This document shows, piece by piece, positions 33,356 through 45,628 of a DNA stretch of 64,000 nt. The stretch's first letter is position 1. Each line of letters begins with the position of its first letter. Under the pieces are notes generated by a model. That model was not told where the DNA came from, ran no database searches, and saw only the letters and a program-made list of their open reading frames with translations. Position numbers and translations under genes: made by a program. Origin of the DNA: DASTEQ01 sp040905185 (GTDB lineage: Bacteria; Chloroflexota; Limnocylindria; QHBO01); contig JBBDRZ010000001.1 of NCBI GenBank assembly GCA_040905185.1, positions 186,001 through 250,000 on the forward strand, written 5' to 3'.

Positions 33356-33361
33356 AGTGTA
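33356..33361 (-). promoter_or_regulatory. metK -10-like box, leaderless start
   Basis: TACACT (33361-33356) lies 7 nt before the TTG start at 33348, with no Shine-Dalgarno between. It helps to fix the unusual TTG start. Confidence 0.45.
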
Positions 33362-33506
33362 GCGCCAGACCGATGAGCGGGCGACGAGGCCGCCCCGCCA
33401 GGGAGGCAGTCGACATCGAGATCGACTTCACGGCTGACTCGTAAGGCGGCTACCATGCGAACCTTGGGTGAGGTCCGCCCACGACCCACAGAGGAGAGCC
33501 CCACTC

Positions 33507-34058
33507 ATGCGCCGCCCGTACTACCCATTGGTCATCACCGTCGTCGTCGGGCTTGTCCTGGCGGCCTGCGCATCGCCGGCCGCGATTGGGGAGCCGGGCG
33601 CGTCGAGCGGTTCCGAGCCATCCGCAGCGGCAGAAGCCAGCCAGGGTGGAGGAGGCGGCGGCACCGGAGGCATCGGTGTGACCCTGTCCGATGGTGCCTG
33701 GACCGGCGGGGAGGTACAGGTCGTGATCTCCGGAGACGCCGACGTGACCGGGGACGCCCCGCTGCTGTCGGCGAACAGCTACACGACCGGTGGTAGCACC
33801 GTATTGACGTACATATCGGCCGATGCCCAGTTGTCGATTGGTGTGGCCATCTATTCGGACTCGTTCGCGATCTCCGTGACCACGCCCGATGTGGTGGCCG
33901 GTGCTGGGACCACGATGAACTGCTCCGTCGAGTACCACACTGCCGACGAAAACACCATCGACGCCGATTTCAGCTGCCCGAACTCGCCGTCGTTCACCAC
34001 CAGCGGCACCGCCGGCGGCACGGTGAATATCGAGGGATCCCTAACCGCCACCCGATAG
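33507..34058 (+). CDS. putative lipoprotein
   Basis: A 183-residue exported protein. A basic N-terminus, hydrophobic core and lipobox LAAC (Cys ~21) are followed by a Ser/Ala/Gly-rich linker with a Gly6 run (residues ~46-52) and a beta-rich, Thr/Ser-rich domain with two cysteines (NCSVEYH and FSCPNS) that could form a disulfide. Family unknown. GAGGAGAG lies ~10 nt before the ATG. It is a single gene on the plus strand, ending 14 bp from the convergent ahcY. Confidence 0.75.
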   Translation: MRRPYYPLVITVVVGLVLAACASPAAIGEPGASSGSEPSAAAEASQGGGGGGTGGIGVTLSDGAWTGGEVQVVISGDADVTGDAPLLSANSYTTGGSTVLTYISADAQLSIGVAIYSDSFAISVTTPDVVAGAGTTMNCSVEYHTADENTIDADFSCPNSPSFTTSGTAGGTVNIEGSLTATR

Positions 34059-34072
34059 CGAGAGCCCCGCGC

Positions 34073-35326
<1,254 letters not shown>

Positions 35327-35335
35327 GATTCCTCC

Positions 35336-36199
35336 CTATCGGTCGGCCCGAGGCCAGCTCCAGCGCAACGCGGCGCGCAATGGTCGAATGAGGTCCCAGC
35401 CGCCGGCTCGCCGGTAGGCGACCCACTCCCCCAGCCGACAGTACTCGCGGTAGCCCAGGCGCAGGTAGGCGGCGATGGCCGAGTCGTTGTCCGCATACAC
35501 GTTGAGAGCCACGTCCGGCAGCCGGGTCAGGAGCTCCGCGGTCACCCCTGATGTCGCCGCCTTGGCATGTCCCTGCCCGCGGTGATCGACGTGGGTCAGG
35601 ACGTTGCCGACCACCCCGATGCCCTCGGACGGGTTGATGAGGTGGGTCCCGGCGGCGGCGACCAGACGCCCACCGACCCGCACGCCGTAGTAGACGCCGT
35701 CTTCCAGGATCGATGCCGGGAAGCCCCCTCCCAGCCCGAACTGGTAGAGCCGATTGAGGTCACCAATGTCGGCGGGGCCCAGCCGCACAGCGCCCGCGCC
35801 GGCATAGGGTCGGAAGGAATCCCGGTCCACCGCCATCCGGAGCAGGCTGGCGGGCAGGTCGACCCGATACAGGTCGTCGAAGGCGGTAGCCAGATCGTGC
35901 CGGGCCTGGACAAAGGCGTAGCGGGGCCGCACCTCGGTGGCCAGCACCTCGCGACAGGCTTCAGGGTCGCCCATCAGGAACAGGGGCTGCGGGGGAAGGC
36001 CCAGGTGCTGCATGGCCAGGCCGCGCGGACGGCCGTGCTGGTCGTAGGCCATGCCCCACGCCGCGCGACGCCGGACCGACGCATCCAGGTCGCCGAGGGC
36101 GTACGCGGCGTACAGTCGATCGGTTCGGAGGAAGGCGGCCACCTCCGCCCGGTCAGTGACCGCGCGGGTGTGCCAGCCCGTCGCCGGGGCTACCGTCAT
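35336..36199 (-). CDS. GNAT-family acetyltransferase
   Basis: A 287-residue protein; the GNAT core is in the C-terminal half, with acetyl-CoA-binding VLTHVDHRGQGHAKA and NVYADNDSAIAAYLRLGY. The N-terminal ~130 residues may be a second, degenerate GNAT-like domain (VAAFLRTDRLYAAYALGD). The substrate is unknown. It lies between apt and ahcY on the same strand. Confidence 0.82.
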   Translation of the reverse strand: MTVAPATGWHTRAVTDRAEVAAFLRTDRLYAAYALGDLDASVRRRAAWGMAYDQHGRPRGLAMQHLGLPPQPLFLMGDPEACREVLATEVRPRYAFVQARHDLATAFDDLYRVDLPASLLRMAVDRDSFRPYAGAGAVRLGPADIGDLNRLYQFGLGGGFPASILEDGVYYGVRVGGRLVAAAGTHLINPSEGIGVVGNVLTHVDHRGQGHAKAATSGVTAELLTRLPDVALNVYADNDSAIAAYLRLGYREYCRLGEWVAYRRAGGWDLIRPLRAALRWSWPRADR

Positions 36200-36221
36200 C
36201 GGTCGGCCGCCCTCGTATCGG

Positions 36222-36752
36222 TCAATACGTCAGGAGGGCGTGAATCGCGAATTGGCCCAGGCGCTCGCGACCGCCGAGCGCGCCGAGCTCGACCATGAAC
36301 GACAGGCCCGACACCTCGCCACCCAGGCGCTGCACCAGCTCGATGGTGCCCATCACCGTCCCGCCGGTGGCCAGCAGGTCGTCCACGATGAGCACCCGCT
36401 GGCCGGGCTGGATGGCGTCGCGATGGATCTCGAGGGTGGCGGTTCCGTACTCGAGGGCGTACTCGACCTCGATCGTCTCGGCTGGCAGCTTCCCGAGCTT
36501 CCGCACCGGGACGAACCCGGCTCCCAGCTGGTAGGCGATGGGCGCGCTGAAGATGAACCCCCGCGACTCCATGCCCACGACCACGTCGATCGGTGTGTCG
36601 CGGACCTGGCCGACCATGCGGTCGATGACCTCCTTGAAGGCGGTCGGGTCCTTCAGCAGGGTCGTGATGTCGTAGAACAGGATGCCCGGCTTCGGGAAGT
36701 CGGGGACCTCGCGGATGAGCTTCCGAAGGTCGTCGGCCGAAGTGACGGTCAC
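36222..36752 (-). CDS. apt: adenine phosphoribosyltransferase
   Basis: Salvages adenine to AMP with PRPP. The 176-residue enzyme has the N-terminal VPDFPKPGILFYDITTLL, GMESRGFIF and the PRPP loop VLIVDDLLATGGTV. Starts with GTG 36752; TAGACT lies exactly 6 nt before it, so the mRNA is probably leaderless. Adenine released during methyl-group metabolism is a likely substrate source. Confidence 0.95.
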   Translation of the reverse strand: MTVTSADDLRKLIREVPDFPKPGILFYDITTLLKDPTAFKEVIDRMVGQVRDTPIDVVVGMESRGFIFSAPIAYQLGAGFVPVRKLGKLPAETIEVEYALEYGTATLEIHRDAIQPGQRVLIVDDLLATGGTVMGTIELVQRLGGEVSGLSFMVELGALGGRERLGQFAIHALLTY

Positions 36753-36758
36753 CGGGCG

Positions 36759-36847
36759 AGTCTAGTCGGCGCGACGGCGCGCCTGCAACGCGGACCGGAC
36801 CATCGGCCCATCGTCGGGTCGGCTCGACCGGACTACCGTCGGCTCCG
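36759..36847. promoter_or_regulatory. divergent promoter region between apt and the GGDEF-EAL gene
   Basis: Minus strand: TAGACT (36764-36759), 6 nt before GTG 36752. Plus strand: TACCGT (36834-36839), 8 nt before ATG 36848. The intervening ~70 bp are GC-rich without a recognised operator. Confidence 0.4.
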
Positions 36848-39271
36848 ATGTCGATCCGAACGGTGCGTCGCCGGACTGAGCGCGCGCTGCCCGGCCTGAT
36901 CCTCGCATCCGCGGTCGGGGTCGCCCTGCTGCTGATCGCGTCGAGCTGGAACGAGCGCGACCAGTTCACGCTGACCACCGCCATCGTGGCGGTGCTCGTC
37001 GTGCTGGCGTCGGCGCAGGGAATGCTGCTCTGGCAGCGGGTCACGGCCGCCAAGCGTGCCGGGGCCCGGCTGGCCGGGCTCGAATCCGAAGAAGGCACCT
37101 TCCGGGCCCTCGTCGAGCGCCTGCCCGCGGCGCTGTACATCGCCGGTTTTGGTCCCGAGGCGACGTGGAACTACGTCAGCCCCCGGATCGAGGCGCTCCT
37201 CGGCTTCACGGCGGCCGAATGGATGGCCGATTCCTCGCTCTGGATGCGCCAGATCCATCCGGATGACCGCGAGCGGGTCACGCGGGAAGAGGCTGAGCAA
37301 TGGAGTCGCAAGCCGGGCGTGGTCAGCGCCAGTGAATACCGGATGCTGTCTCGGGACGGTCGCGCGCTCTGGATTCGCGACGAGGCGGTGATCATCACTG
37401 ACGAGGAGGGCAGCCCCGCGTTTTTCCGCGGCTACATCATCGACATCACCGCCCAGAAGGAGGCAGAACAGGCGCTCCGCCAGAGCGAGGAGCAGACCCG
37501 GCGGATCATCGACACCGCCAGCTACGCGTACATCGGGATGGACGCCGACGGGCTGATCTCCGACTGGAACCAGGCCGCGGAGCAGACCTTCGGCTGGTCG
37601 CGCGAGGAGGTCATCGGCCAGCCGCTGGCCGACCGCATCATCCCCCTCGAGCAGCGCGATGCTCATCGTCGGGGGCTGGCCCGGTTCCTGGAAACAGGCC
37701 AGGGCCCGGTGCTCGGCACGCGGCTGGAAGTGAACGCGGTCCACCGTGACGGTCGCGAGTTCCCGGTCGAGCTGACCATCTGGGCCGTCGGGACGGGTGA
37801 GTCCGCGACCTTCTCGGCGCTGGTGCATGACATCACCCTGCGCAAGGAGCTGGAGCGCCAGCTGCAGCACCAGGCCTTCCATGACTCGCTCACCGGGCTG
37901 GCCAACCGGGCCTTGTTCGCGGACCGGGTGGCACACGCGATGGCCCGCCAGGAACGGGCCCGCCGCTCGATGGCGGTCATCTTCCTGGACCTGGACGACT
38001 TCAAGACGGTTAATGACAGCCTGGGTCACGCGGCCGGCGACCAACTGCTGACGGCGGTCGCGGAGCGCCTGCGAGGTGTCATGCGACCCGAGGACACCGT
38101 GGCTCGCTTCGGTGGCGATGAGTTCGCCATCCTGCTGGAGGAAACCACCCGCGACTCGGCTCGACGGGTGGCAGACCGCGTGCTGGCCGCACTGCGCTCC
38201 CCGTTCGACCTGCAGGGCAAGCAGGTCTTCGCCCGCGGCAGCGCCGGGGTCGCGGTCGCCCAGCCGGGAAGCTCGCCACCCGAGGATCTGCTGCGCCATG
38301 CGGACCTGGCGATGTACACCGCCAAGGCCCGCGGCAAGGGCCGGATCGAGTTCTTCGAGCCGCGCATGCACCTGGCCGTCATCCGACGCCAGGAGCTGCG
38401 GTCCGAGCTGGAGCAGGCCATCAGCCGCGGCGACTTCGTGCTCCACTACCAGCCGTTCGTCGATCTGCGCAACGGCCGGCTGACCGGGCTCGAGGCGCTC
38501 ATCCGCTGGCGCCATCCGGAACGCGGCCTGATTGAGCCCGACGAATTCATCTCCGCTGCCGAAGAGACCGGGCTCATCGTGCGGCTCGGAGCGTGGACCA
38601 CCGGCGAGGCCTGCCGCCAGATGGCGGCCTGGGACAGGGCCGATGCGCTGCCGGGCGCCGATGGGCGTCTGCCGCTGATCAGCGTGAACGTTTCGACCCG
38701 CCAGCTCACCGATCCGAGCCTGCTGGACATGGTGGCCACTTCGCTTCGCGATGCGGGGCTCGCGCCCAACCGACTGCTGCTGGAAATCACCGAGAGCACC
38801 TTGATGGCCGACGTGGTCGTTACCGAGCAGAAGCTCCTCGGCTTGCGTGGGACCGGCGTCCAGCTGGCCATGGACGACTTTGGGACTGGCTACTCGTCGC
38901 TGAGCTACCTCGAGCGGCTGCCGGTCGACCTGCTGAAGATCGACCGATCCTTCACCGCCTCGCTGGGCGACGACCGCGAGGTGCCGGTCCTCCTCCGCTC
39001 GATCATCAAGCTTGGCCAGACCCTCGGCCTCCAGGTGCTGGCCGAGGGGATCGAGCGCGGCGACCAGGCAGTCCGTCTGCGGGAGCTGGGCTGCCGCCTG
39101 GGCCAGGGGTTCCACTTCTCACCGCCGCTCCCCGCCGACGCCGTCCCGGAAGCCGTGGCGCAACGCTGGGAGGGTTCCCTCACGCCTGACCGGTCGCTAC
39201 GTGTCGGATCCGGCAAGCCCGATCCCTGGACGTTCATGACGTGTACAAATCGGCCAAGTTGGAACTCCTGA
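36848..39271 (+). CDS. PAS-PAS-GGDEF-EAL membrane protein
   Basis: A cyclic-di-GMP turnover protein of 807 residues. Two N-terminal membrane helices (~15-33, 43-62), two PAS domains (~85-205 and 215-335), a GGDEF domain with intact RFGGDEFAIL and an EAL domain with GLEALIRWRHPERG, ITESTLM and DDFGTGYSSL. Both catalytic motifs look intact, so synthesis and hydrolysis are possible. The last ~15 residues are encoded by the first unit of an intergenic repeat (39231-39256), so this tail is probably not conserved. No partner gene is adjacent. Confidence 0.93.
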   Translation: MSIRTVRRRTERALPGLILASAVGVALLLIASSWNERDQFTLTTAIVAVLVVLASAQGMLLWQRVTAAKRAGARLAGLESEEGTFRALVERLPAALYIAGFGPEATWNYVSPRIEALLGFTAAEWMADSSLWMRQIHPDDRERVTREEAEQWSRKPGVVSASEYRMLSRDGRALWIRDEAVIITDEEGSPAFFRGYIIDITAQKEAEQALRQSEEQTRRIIDTASYAYIGMDADGLISDWNQAAEQTFGWSREEVIGQPLADRIIPLEQRDAHRRGLARFLETGQGPVLGTRLEVNAVHRDGREFPVELTIWAVGTGESATFSALVHDITLRKELERQLQHQAFHDSLTGLANRALFADRVAHAMARQERARRSMAVIFLDLDDFKTVNDSLGHAAGDQLLTAVAERLRGVMRPEDTVARFGGDEFAILLEETTRDSARRVADRVLAALRSPFDLQGKQVFARGSAGVAVAQPGSSPPEDLLRHADLAMYTAKARGKGRIEFFEPRMHLAVIRRQELRSELEQAISRGDFVLHYQPFVDLRNGRLTGLEALIRWRHPERGLIEPDEFISAAEETGLIVRLGAWTTGEACRQMAAWDRADALPGADGRLPLISVNVSTRQLTDPSLLDMVATSLRDAGLAPNRLLLEITESTLMADVVVTEQKLLGLRGTGVQLAMDDFGTGYSSLSYLERLPVDLLKIDRSFTASLGDDREVPVLLRSIIKLGQTLGLQVLAEGIERGDQAVRLRELGCRLGQGFHFSPPLPADAVPEAVAQRWEGSLTPDRSLRVGSGKPDPWTFMTCTNRPSWNS

Positions 39272-39389
39272 GGTGCTTTTCGGTGGCATGAGGGGCCTTT
39301 CTGTGGCCGAATCGTTCATGTGGTGTACCAAACGGCCATCGGAAGGACCCCGATGCGCCCGGGCCCCCCGAAAAGTGGCCGATATGCAC
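39231..39389. repeat. dispersed motif CGTTCATG-NN-GTGTAC-NAAN-CGGCCA and inverted copy
   Basis: A 26-bp word occurs at 39231-39256 and 39313-39338 with 22 identical positions, 82 bp apart. An inverted partner TGGCCGATATGCAC lies at 39376-39389. The same TATCGGCCA core recurs at 54741-54749 and inverted at 54836-54844. The first unit overlaps the 3' end of the GGDEF-EAL gene. Between it and the next gene no other feature is visible. Confidence 0.6.
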
Positions 39390-39532
39390 ATCTGGCGTAC
39401 ATCGGAGGCGCGGTAGCCGACCATGTCGCCAGGACGACATTCGGGCAGTCGTCCACCGGCTACTGCCTCCGACCCGCATGAGCCGATGCTGCCGGCCAAC
39501 ACCTTCACCCAGCCAAATGGGAGACCGGACCA

Positions 39533-39745
39533 ATGACCAGCATCACCTACCCGAGCGGCAACACCTCCACCTTCGTGATCGGGACCATCGTCGGGGCGTT
39601 GGCGATGCTGATCCTGGCCGCGGCCCTGGCCTTCGCGTCCTTCGGCGCACCGGCCCTTGCCACCCAGCCGGAAGCAGCGCCGGCACCGGCGACCAACCAG
39701 TGGATCACCAACCCGCTTTCCGGCCCGATGGAGAACGCTCCCTGA
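39533..39745 (+). CDS. small single-pass membrane peptide
   Basis: A 70-residue peptide: 13 polar residues, one hydrophobic segment (FVIGTIVGALAMLILAAAL, residues ~14-32), then an outward-facing Ala/Pro-rich tail. GGGAG lies about 9 nt before the ATG, and a strong hairpin follows the stop, which together support a real gene. Family and role unknown. It could also be a signal peptide with a cleavage site near ALA-TQ. Confidence 0.6.
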   Translation: MTSITYPSGNTSTFVIGTIVGALAMLILAAALAFASFGAPALATQPEAAPAPATNQWITNPLSGPMENAP

Positions 39746-39767
39746 GACCACCCCGACGGGAAGCCAC

Positions 39768-39793
39768 GAGACCCGGGAGCAATCCCGGGTCTC
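39768..39793. terminator. intrinsic terminator-like hairpin
   Basis: Perfect 11-bp stem GAGACCCGGGA / TCCCGGGTCTC with a GCAA loop, 23 nt after the stop of the small membrane peptide gene. A short T-rich stretch (GGTTTGAT) follows on the plus strand. It lies between that gene and the convergent aconitase and may serve both. Confidence 0.7.
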
Positions 39794-39850
39794 CGGTTTG
39801 ATCCGGGGCGTTCTGGCGGCTGAGAGGCGCAGCAGGCCCTCCCGCTGACG

Positions 39851-42538
<2,688 letters not shown>

Positions 42539-42620
42539 GGTCGCGCCTCCTCAGTCGATGCTGATCGGCGCCGGACGGGTGCGCCCGTCCCGGGTCGAGA
42601 ATTCGCTTCGAGTATACGCC

Positions 42621-43151
42621 TCAGGGGTCGTTCCGCAGCCTGGCGTAGGTGATGAGGTCGTGGTGGGCGCCGGCACGGAACTGTGCCTGGCGTTGGATTC
42701 CCTCGCGCTGGAATCCGGCCTTCTCCAGCGCACGTTGCTCGGCGAGGTTCTCGACGTCGGTCGAAGCCTCGACCCGGTTGGCATCGGTGGTCTCGAAGAG
42801 ATAGTCGGCCCACAGCCGCTGGGCTATCCCGCCGTGGCCCTGCCGGCGGGCCTCGGGAATCAGGGAGATACCAATGTTCCAGGCCCTCGACAAGGGCGGC
42901 GGGCCGTAGTGGACCTCGTGCCAGGCGACGGTGCCAATCGGATGCCCATCCGCCACCCGCTCCACGATCAACTGCCCGTTCTGTTCGCTGCGAAGCGGCC
43001 CGGCGACGAGCGTCTCGCGGAGGGCGTCTTCGTTCGGCCCGAGCCCAAAGTCGTTGAACTCTCCCTTCGCCTCGGGCGATCGTGCCCAGGCGACCAGCAG
43101 GTCGGCATCGGCAAGGGTGGCGTCCCGCAGCCGGATCGGCTGGTCGGTCAC
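42621..43151 (-). CDS. GNAT-family acetyltransferase, RimJ/RimL-like
   Basis: A 176-residue acetyltransferase with IGISLIPEARRQGHGGIAQRL as acetyl-CoA loop and NLAEQRALEKAGFQREG, typical of the RimJ/RimL branch that acetylates protein N-termini or small molecules. GTG 43151 overlaps the stop of the upstream STAND protein by 4 nt, so it is the last gene of the operon that begins with the antitoxin at 48634. The target is unknown. Confidence 0.85.
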   Translation of the reverse strand: MTDQPIRLRDATLADADLLVAWARSPEAKGEFNDFGLGPNEDALRETLVAGPLRSEQNGQLIVERVADGHPIGTVAWHEVHYGPPPLSRAWNIGISLIPEARRQGHGGIAQRLWADYLFETTDANRVEASTDVENLAEQRALEKAGFQREGIQRQAQFRAGAHHDLITYARLRNDP

Positions 43152-45628
43152 GTGGGCTTTCGCTCGATGCTGTCGAGAGACTCCAGGGCCAAGGCGGTAG
43201 CGTCCTCCAGGGTGAGCGCCAGCCCGCGATCCCAAGCCTTGGTGAAGGTAGCGTCGTCGATCTGCGCGCGAACGTCCTTCAGCGTCTCCGCGTTCATCCG
43301 GATGACCCACGTCTCCCCGCTGCCAACCTCCGCGCGGAGCGAGTCGAAGCATGCGACCAAGCTGGCTGCCGTCTCGAATCGCCCTAGCGTGACGAGCGCA
43401 TTGGCGACGCTGCATAGGCCGACCGCGACCTCGGCCCGCTCGGCGATCTCGCGCCGGATGACGAGGCTCTGTCGCAGCAGAAGAAGCGCGTCGTGTGCGC
43501 GGCCATCTCTGACCGCGAGCCACGCCAACGAGGCCAGCAGGGTGGCCTCGATGGCCCTTGCCCCAAGCCGCCGAGCCGCGCGAAGGCCGTCTTCGTAGAG
43601 TTCTCGGGCGCGTTCCAGGTCGCCGCTCTGCGCGGTGGCGAATGCCAGCGTACGGGTGATCCACGGCACGTGGTACTCCTGCCCCAGCTCGCGGCACAGA
43701 CGAAGGCTCTCCTGGAGGAGCCGATTCGCCTTCACCCAGTCGTACTCCTCGGCGGCCGCATAGCCAAGCGCCCAGAGGCACTCCGCGATACCGCTCGCGT
43801 CCTCGAGGACGCGGTAGATATCCAGAGCTTCCTCGGCCCACTGCTTTGCCTGTATGTGGTCGCCATCGAAAATCGCCAGCTCGCCCACTCCCTCCAGGGC
43901 TCTGGCACGAGCACCGGTCGGGCTGGAGTCAACGTTCAGTGCCCTGCGGCCCCGACTGAGACCTTCCGACACGTGGCCGCGGAGGAGCATGAACTCCGAT
44001 GTGGCGCCCACCAGCTGCAGCAGCGTCTGTGACTGACCGTCCGCCTCTAACCAGTCGAGCGCGGTTCGGAGGTTGTCGACCTCGCCCTCCAATCGGTCGA
44101 GCCAGAGGCGACCGCCCCTCAGCGATTCCACCCTGACATGTGGGTACGCCTCTTCCGCCAGGGCCAGGAAGAACTGCGCGTGACGCGCCCGAATCTCGTC
44201 CGCCTCGCCCGAGGCTTCGAGCCGCTCGGCGGCGAACTCACGGATCGTCTCGAGCATCCAGAACCGGTCGGCGGTGCGGCGGACGAGGCTCTTGTCGACC
44301 AAGGATTGGAGCGTGTCCAGGTTAGCGTCGGCGACCGCCTCCGCCGCTCGCAGCGTCCAGCCTCCGGCGAAAACCGCCGGTCGGGCGAAAAGGCGCTGCT
44401 CGGCGGGGGTCAGGAGGTCGAAGGACCACTCGATCGTCGCCCGCAGGGTCTGCTGGCGGGCGTCCGCGTCCCGCCCGCCCCTGAGCAGGTCGAGCCGCTG
44501 TGACATGCGCTCGAGGATCTGGGCCGGGGTCAGGATCGAGGCCCGCGCCGCGGCCAGCTCGAGGGCCAGCGGCAGGTTGTCGAGGCGGCGGCACAGCTCG
44601 CGAATCGCGTTGTCCGGCCCGAGCCGGGAACGAGCGCAAAAGAGATCGACAGCCTCGGGGTCGGCCAAGGGTAGCACTGGGTACTCGACCTCGCCGCGGA
44701 CCCGGAGCAGCTCGCGGCTGGTCACGAGAAGGCGGAGGCCCGGGCAGGTCTCGACGAGCGTCGCCAGCTCGGGAGCGGCGTCGATCACCTGCTCGAGGTT
44801 GTCGATGAGCAGGAGCATCTCCCGCTCCCCGATGTGCTCGGCCAGCCCATCCTTGGCCCCCAGCGTCCGGCCGATCGTCTCGGTCACGAGGGCCGAGTCG
44901 CGGAGCGGCGCGAGGCCGACCCAGAAGACCCCGGCCTTGAACTCCGGCACCACGGTGGCCGCGGCCTCGATCGCCAGGCGGGTCTTGCCCGAGCCGCCCG
45001 GGCCGGTCAGGGTCAGCAGGCGAGCGCCGTCCTGGAGCAGGGCGGCGACCTCGTCGACCTCGGCCTCGCGGCCGACGAACGAGCTGGCCGGCCGAGGCAG
45101 GTTGGTGTTCGAGATCGTCCGCAGCGGCGGGAAGCGCTCGTCGCCGAGCTGGAAGATCGCCACCGGCTCGGCGAAATCCTTGAGCCGATGCTCACCGAGG
45201 TCGCGCAGCCCGGCGGGCCCCAGGGCAGCGACGGTGGCCGCCGAGACGAGGACCTGTCCGCCGTGGCCGGCGGCCGCGATCCGCGCCGCGCGGTGGACGT
45301 CGGTCCCCACGTAGCCCTCCGCTGACCGGTGGGGGGTTCCGGTGTGGATGCCCATCCGGACCCGGAGCGGCCCGCCCGCCAGGGCCTCGCGGGCCGCCGC
45401 AGCGGCGGCCAGCGCACCGTCAGCGGTCGGAAAGGCGATGAAGAACGCGTCGCCCTGGGTGTCGATCTCAACCCCGCCGTGCGCCGTCACCGCCTCGCGG
45501 ACGGCCCGTCGATGCTCGGCTAGAGCATCGGCGTACGACTCGGCGCCCAGATCGTCGAGGAGCTTCGTCGAACCCTCGACGTCGGTGAACAGGAACGTCA
45601 CCGTGCCGGTCGGAAGATCAGTGCGCAT
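43148..45628 (-). CDS. cyclase-like/STAND ATPase/TPR protein (copy 1, intact)
   Basis: An 826-residue signalling protein. Residues 1-165: class III nucleotide-cyclase homology domain (FLFTDVEGST with one metal Asp, DTQGDAFFIAF with the other). Residues ~180-460: STAND-type P-loop ATPase with Walker A GPGGSGKT and Walker B MLLLIDN, plus the LVTSRELLRV sensor. Residues ~500-826: TPR-like helices. In the cyclase domain the transition-state Asn position is His (DVHRAARIAAAGHGG) and the purine-specifying Lys is missing, so cyclase activity is doubtful. It overlaps the frameshifted paralogue by 11 nt and the GNAT gene by 4 nt. Confidence 0.88.
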   Translation of the reverse strand: MRTDLPTGTVTFLFTDVEGSTKLLDDLGAESYADALAEHRRAVREAVTAHGGVEIDTQGDAFFIAFPTADGALAAAAAAREALAGGPLRVRMGIHTGTPHRSAEGYVGTDVHRAARIAAAGHGGQVLVSAATVAALGPAGLRDLGEHRLKDFAEPVAIFQLGDERFPPLRTISNTNLPRPASSFVGREAEVDEVAALLQDGARLLTLTGPGGSGKTRLAIEAAATVVPEFKAGVFWVGLAPLRDSALVTETIGRTLGAKDGLAEHIGEREMLLLIDNLEQVIDAAPELATLVETCPGLRLLVTSRELLRVRGEVEYPVLPLADPEAVDLFCARSRLGPDNAIRELCRRLDNLPLALELAAARASILTPAQILERMSQRLDLLRGGRDADARQQTLRATIEWSFDLLTPAEQRLFARPAVFAGGWTLRAAEAVADANLDTLQSLVDKSLVRRTADRFWMLETIREFAAERLEASGEADEIRARHAQFFLALAEEAYPHVRVESLRGGRLWLDRLEGEVDNLRTALDWLEADGQSQTLLQLVGATSEFMLLRGHVSEGLSRGRRALNVDSSPTGARARALEGVGELAIFDGDHIQAKQWAEEALDIYRVLEDASGIAECLWALGYAAAEEYDWVKANRLLQESLRLCRELGQEYHVPWITRTLAFATAQSGDLERARELYEDGLRAARRLGARAIEATLLASLAWLAVRDGRAHDALLLLRQSLVIRREIAERAEVAVGLCSVANALVTLGRFETAASLVACFDSLRAEVGSGETWVIRMNAETLKDVRAQIDDATFTKAWDRGLALTLEDATALALESLDSIERKPT

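Noticed and set aside
35327..35335. SAH riboswitch before ahcY
   Set aside because: Only 9 nt separate ahcY from the upstream gene, so there is no room.
36833..39115. 760-residue open frame on the minus strand
   Set aside because: It lies fully opposite the PAS-GGDEF-EAL gene and has the low-complexity composition of an antisense shadow in GC-rich DNA.
39768..39793. Attachment site (inverted repeat) for an integrated element
   Set aside because: The perfect stem directly after a stop codon, followed by a short T-rich stretch, is better explained as a terminator; no integrase is nearby.
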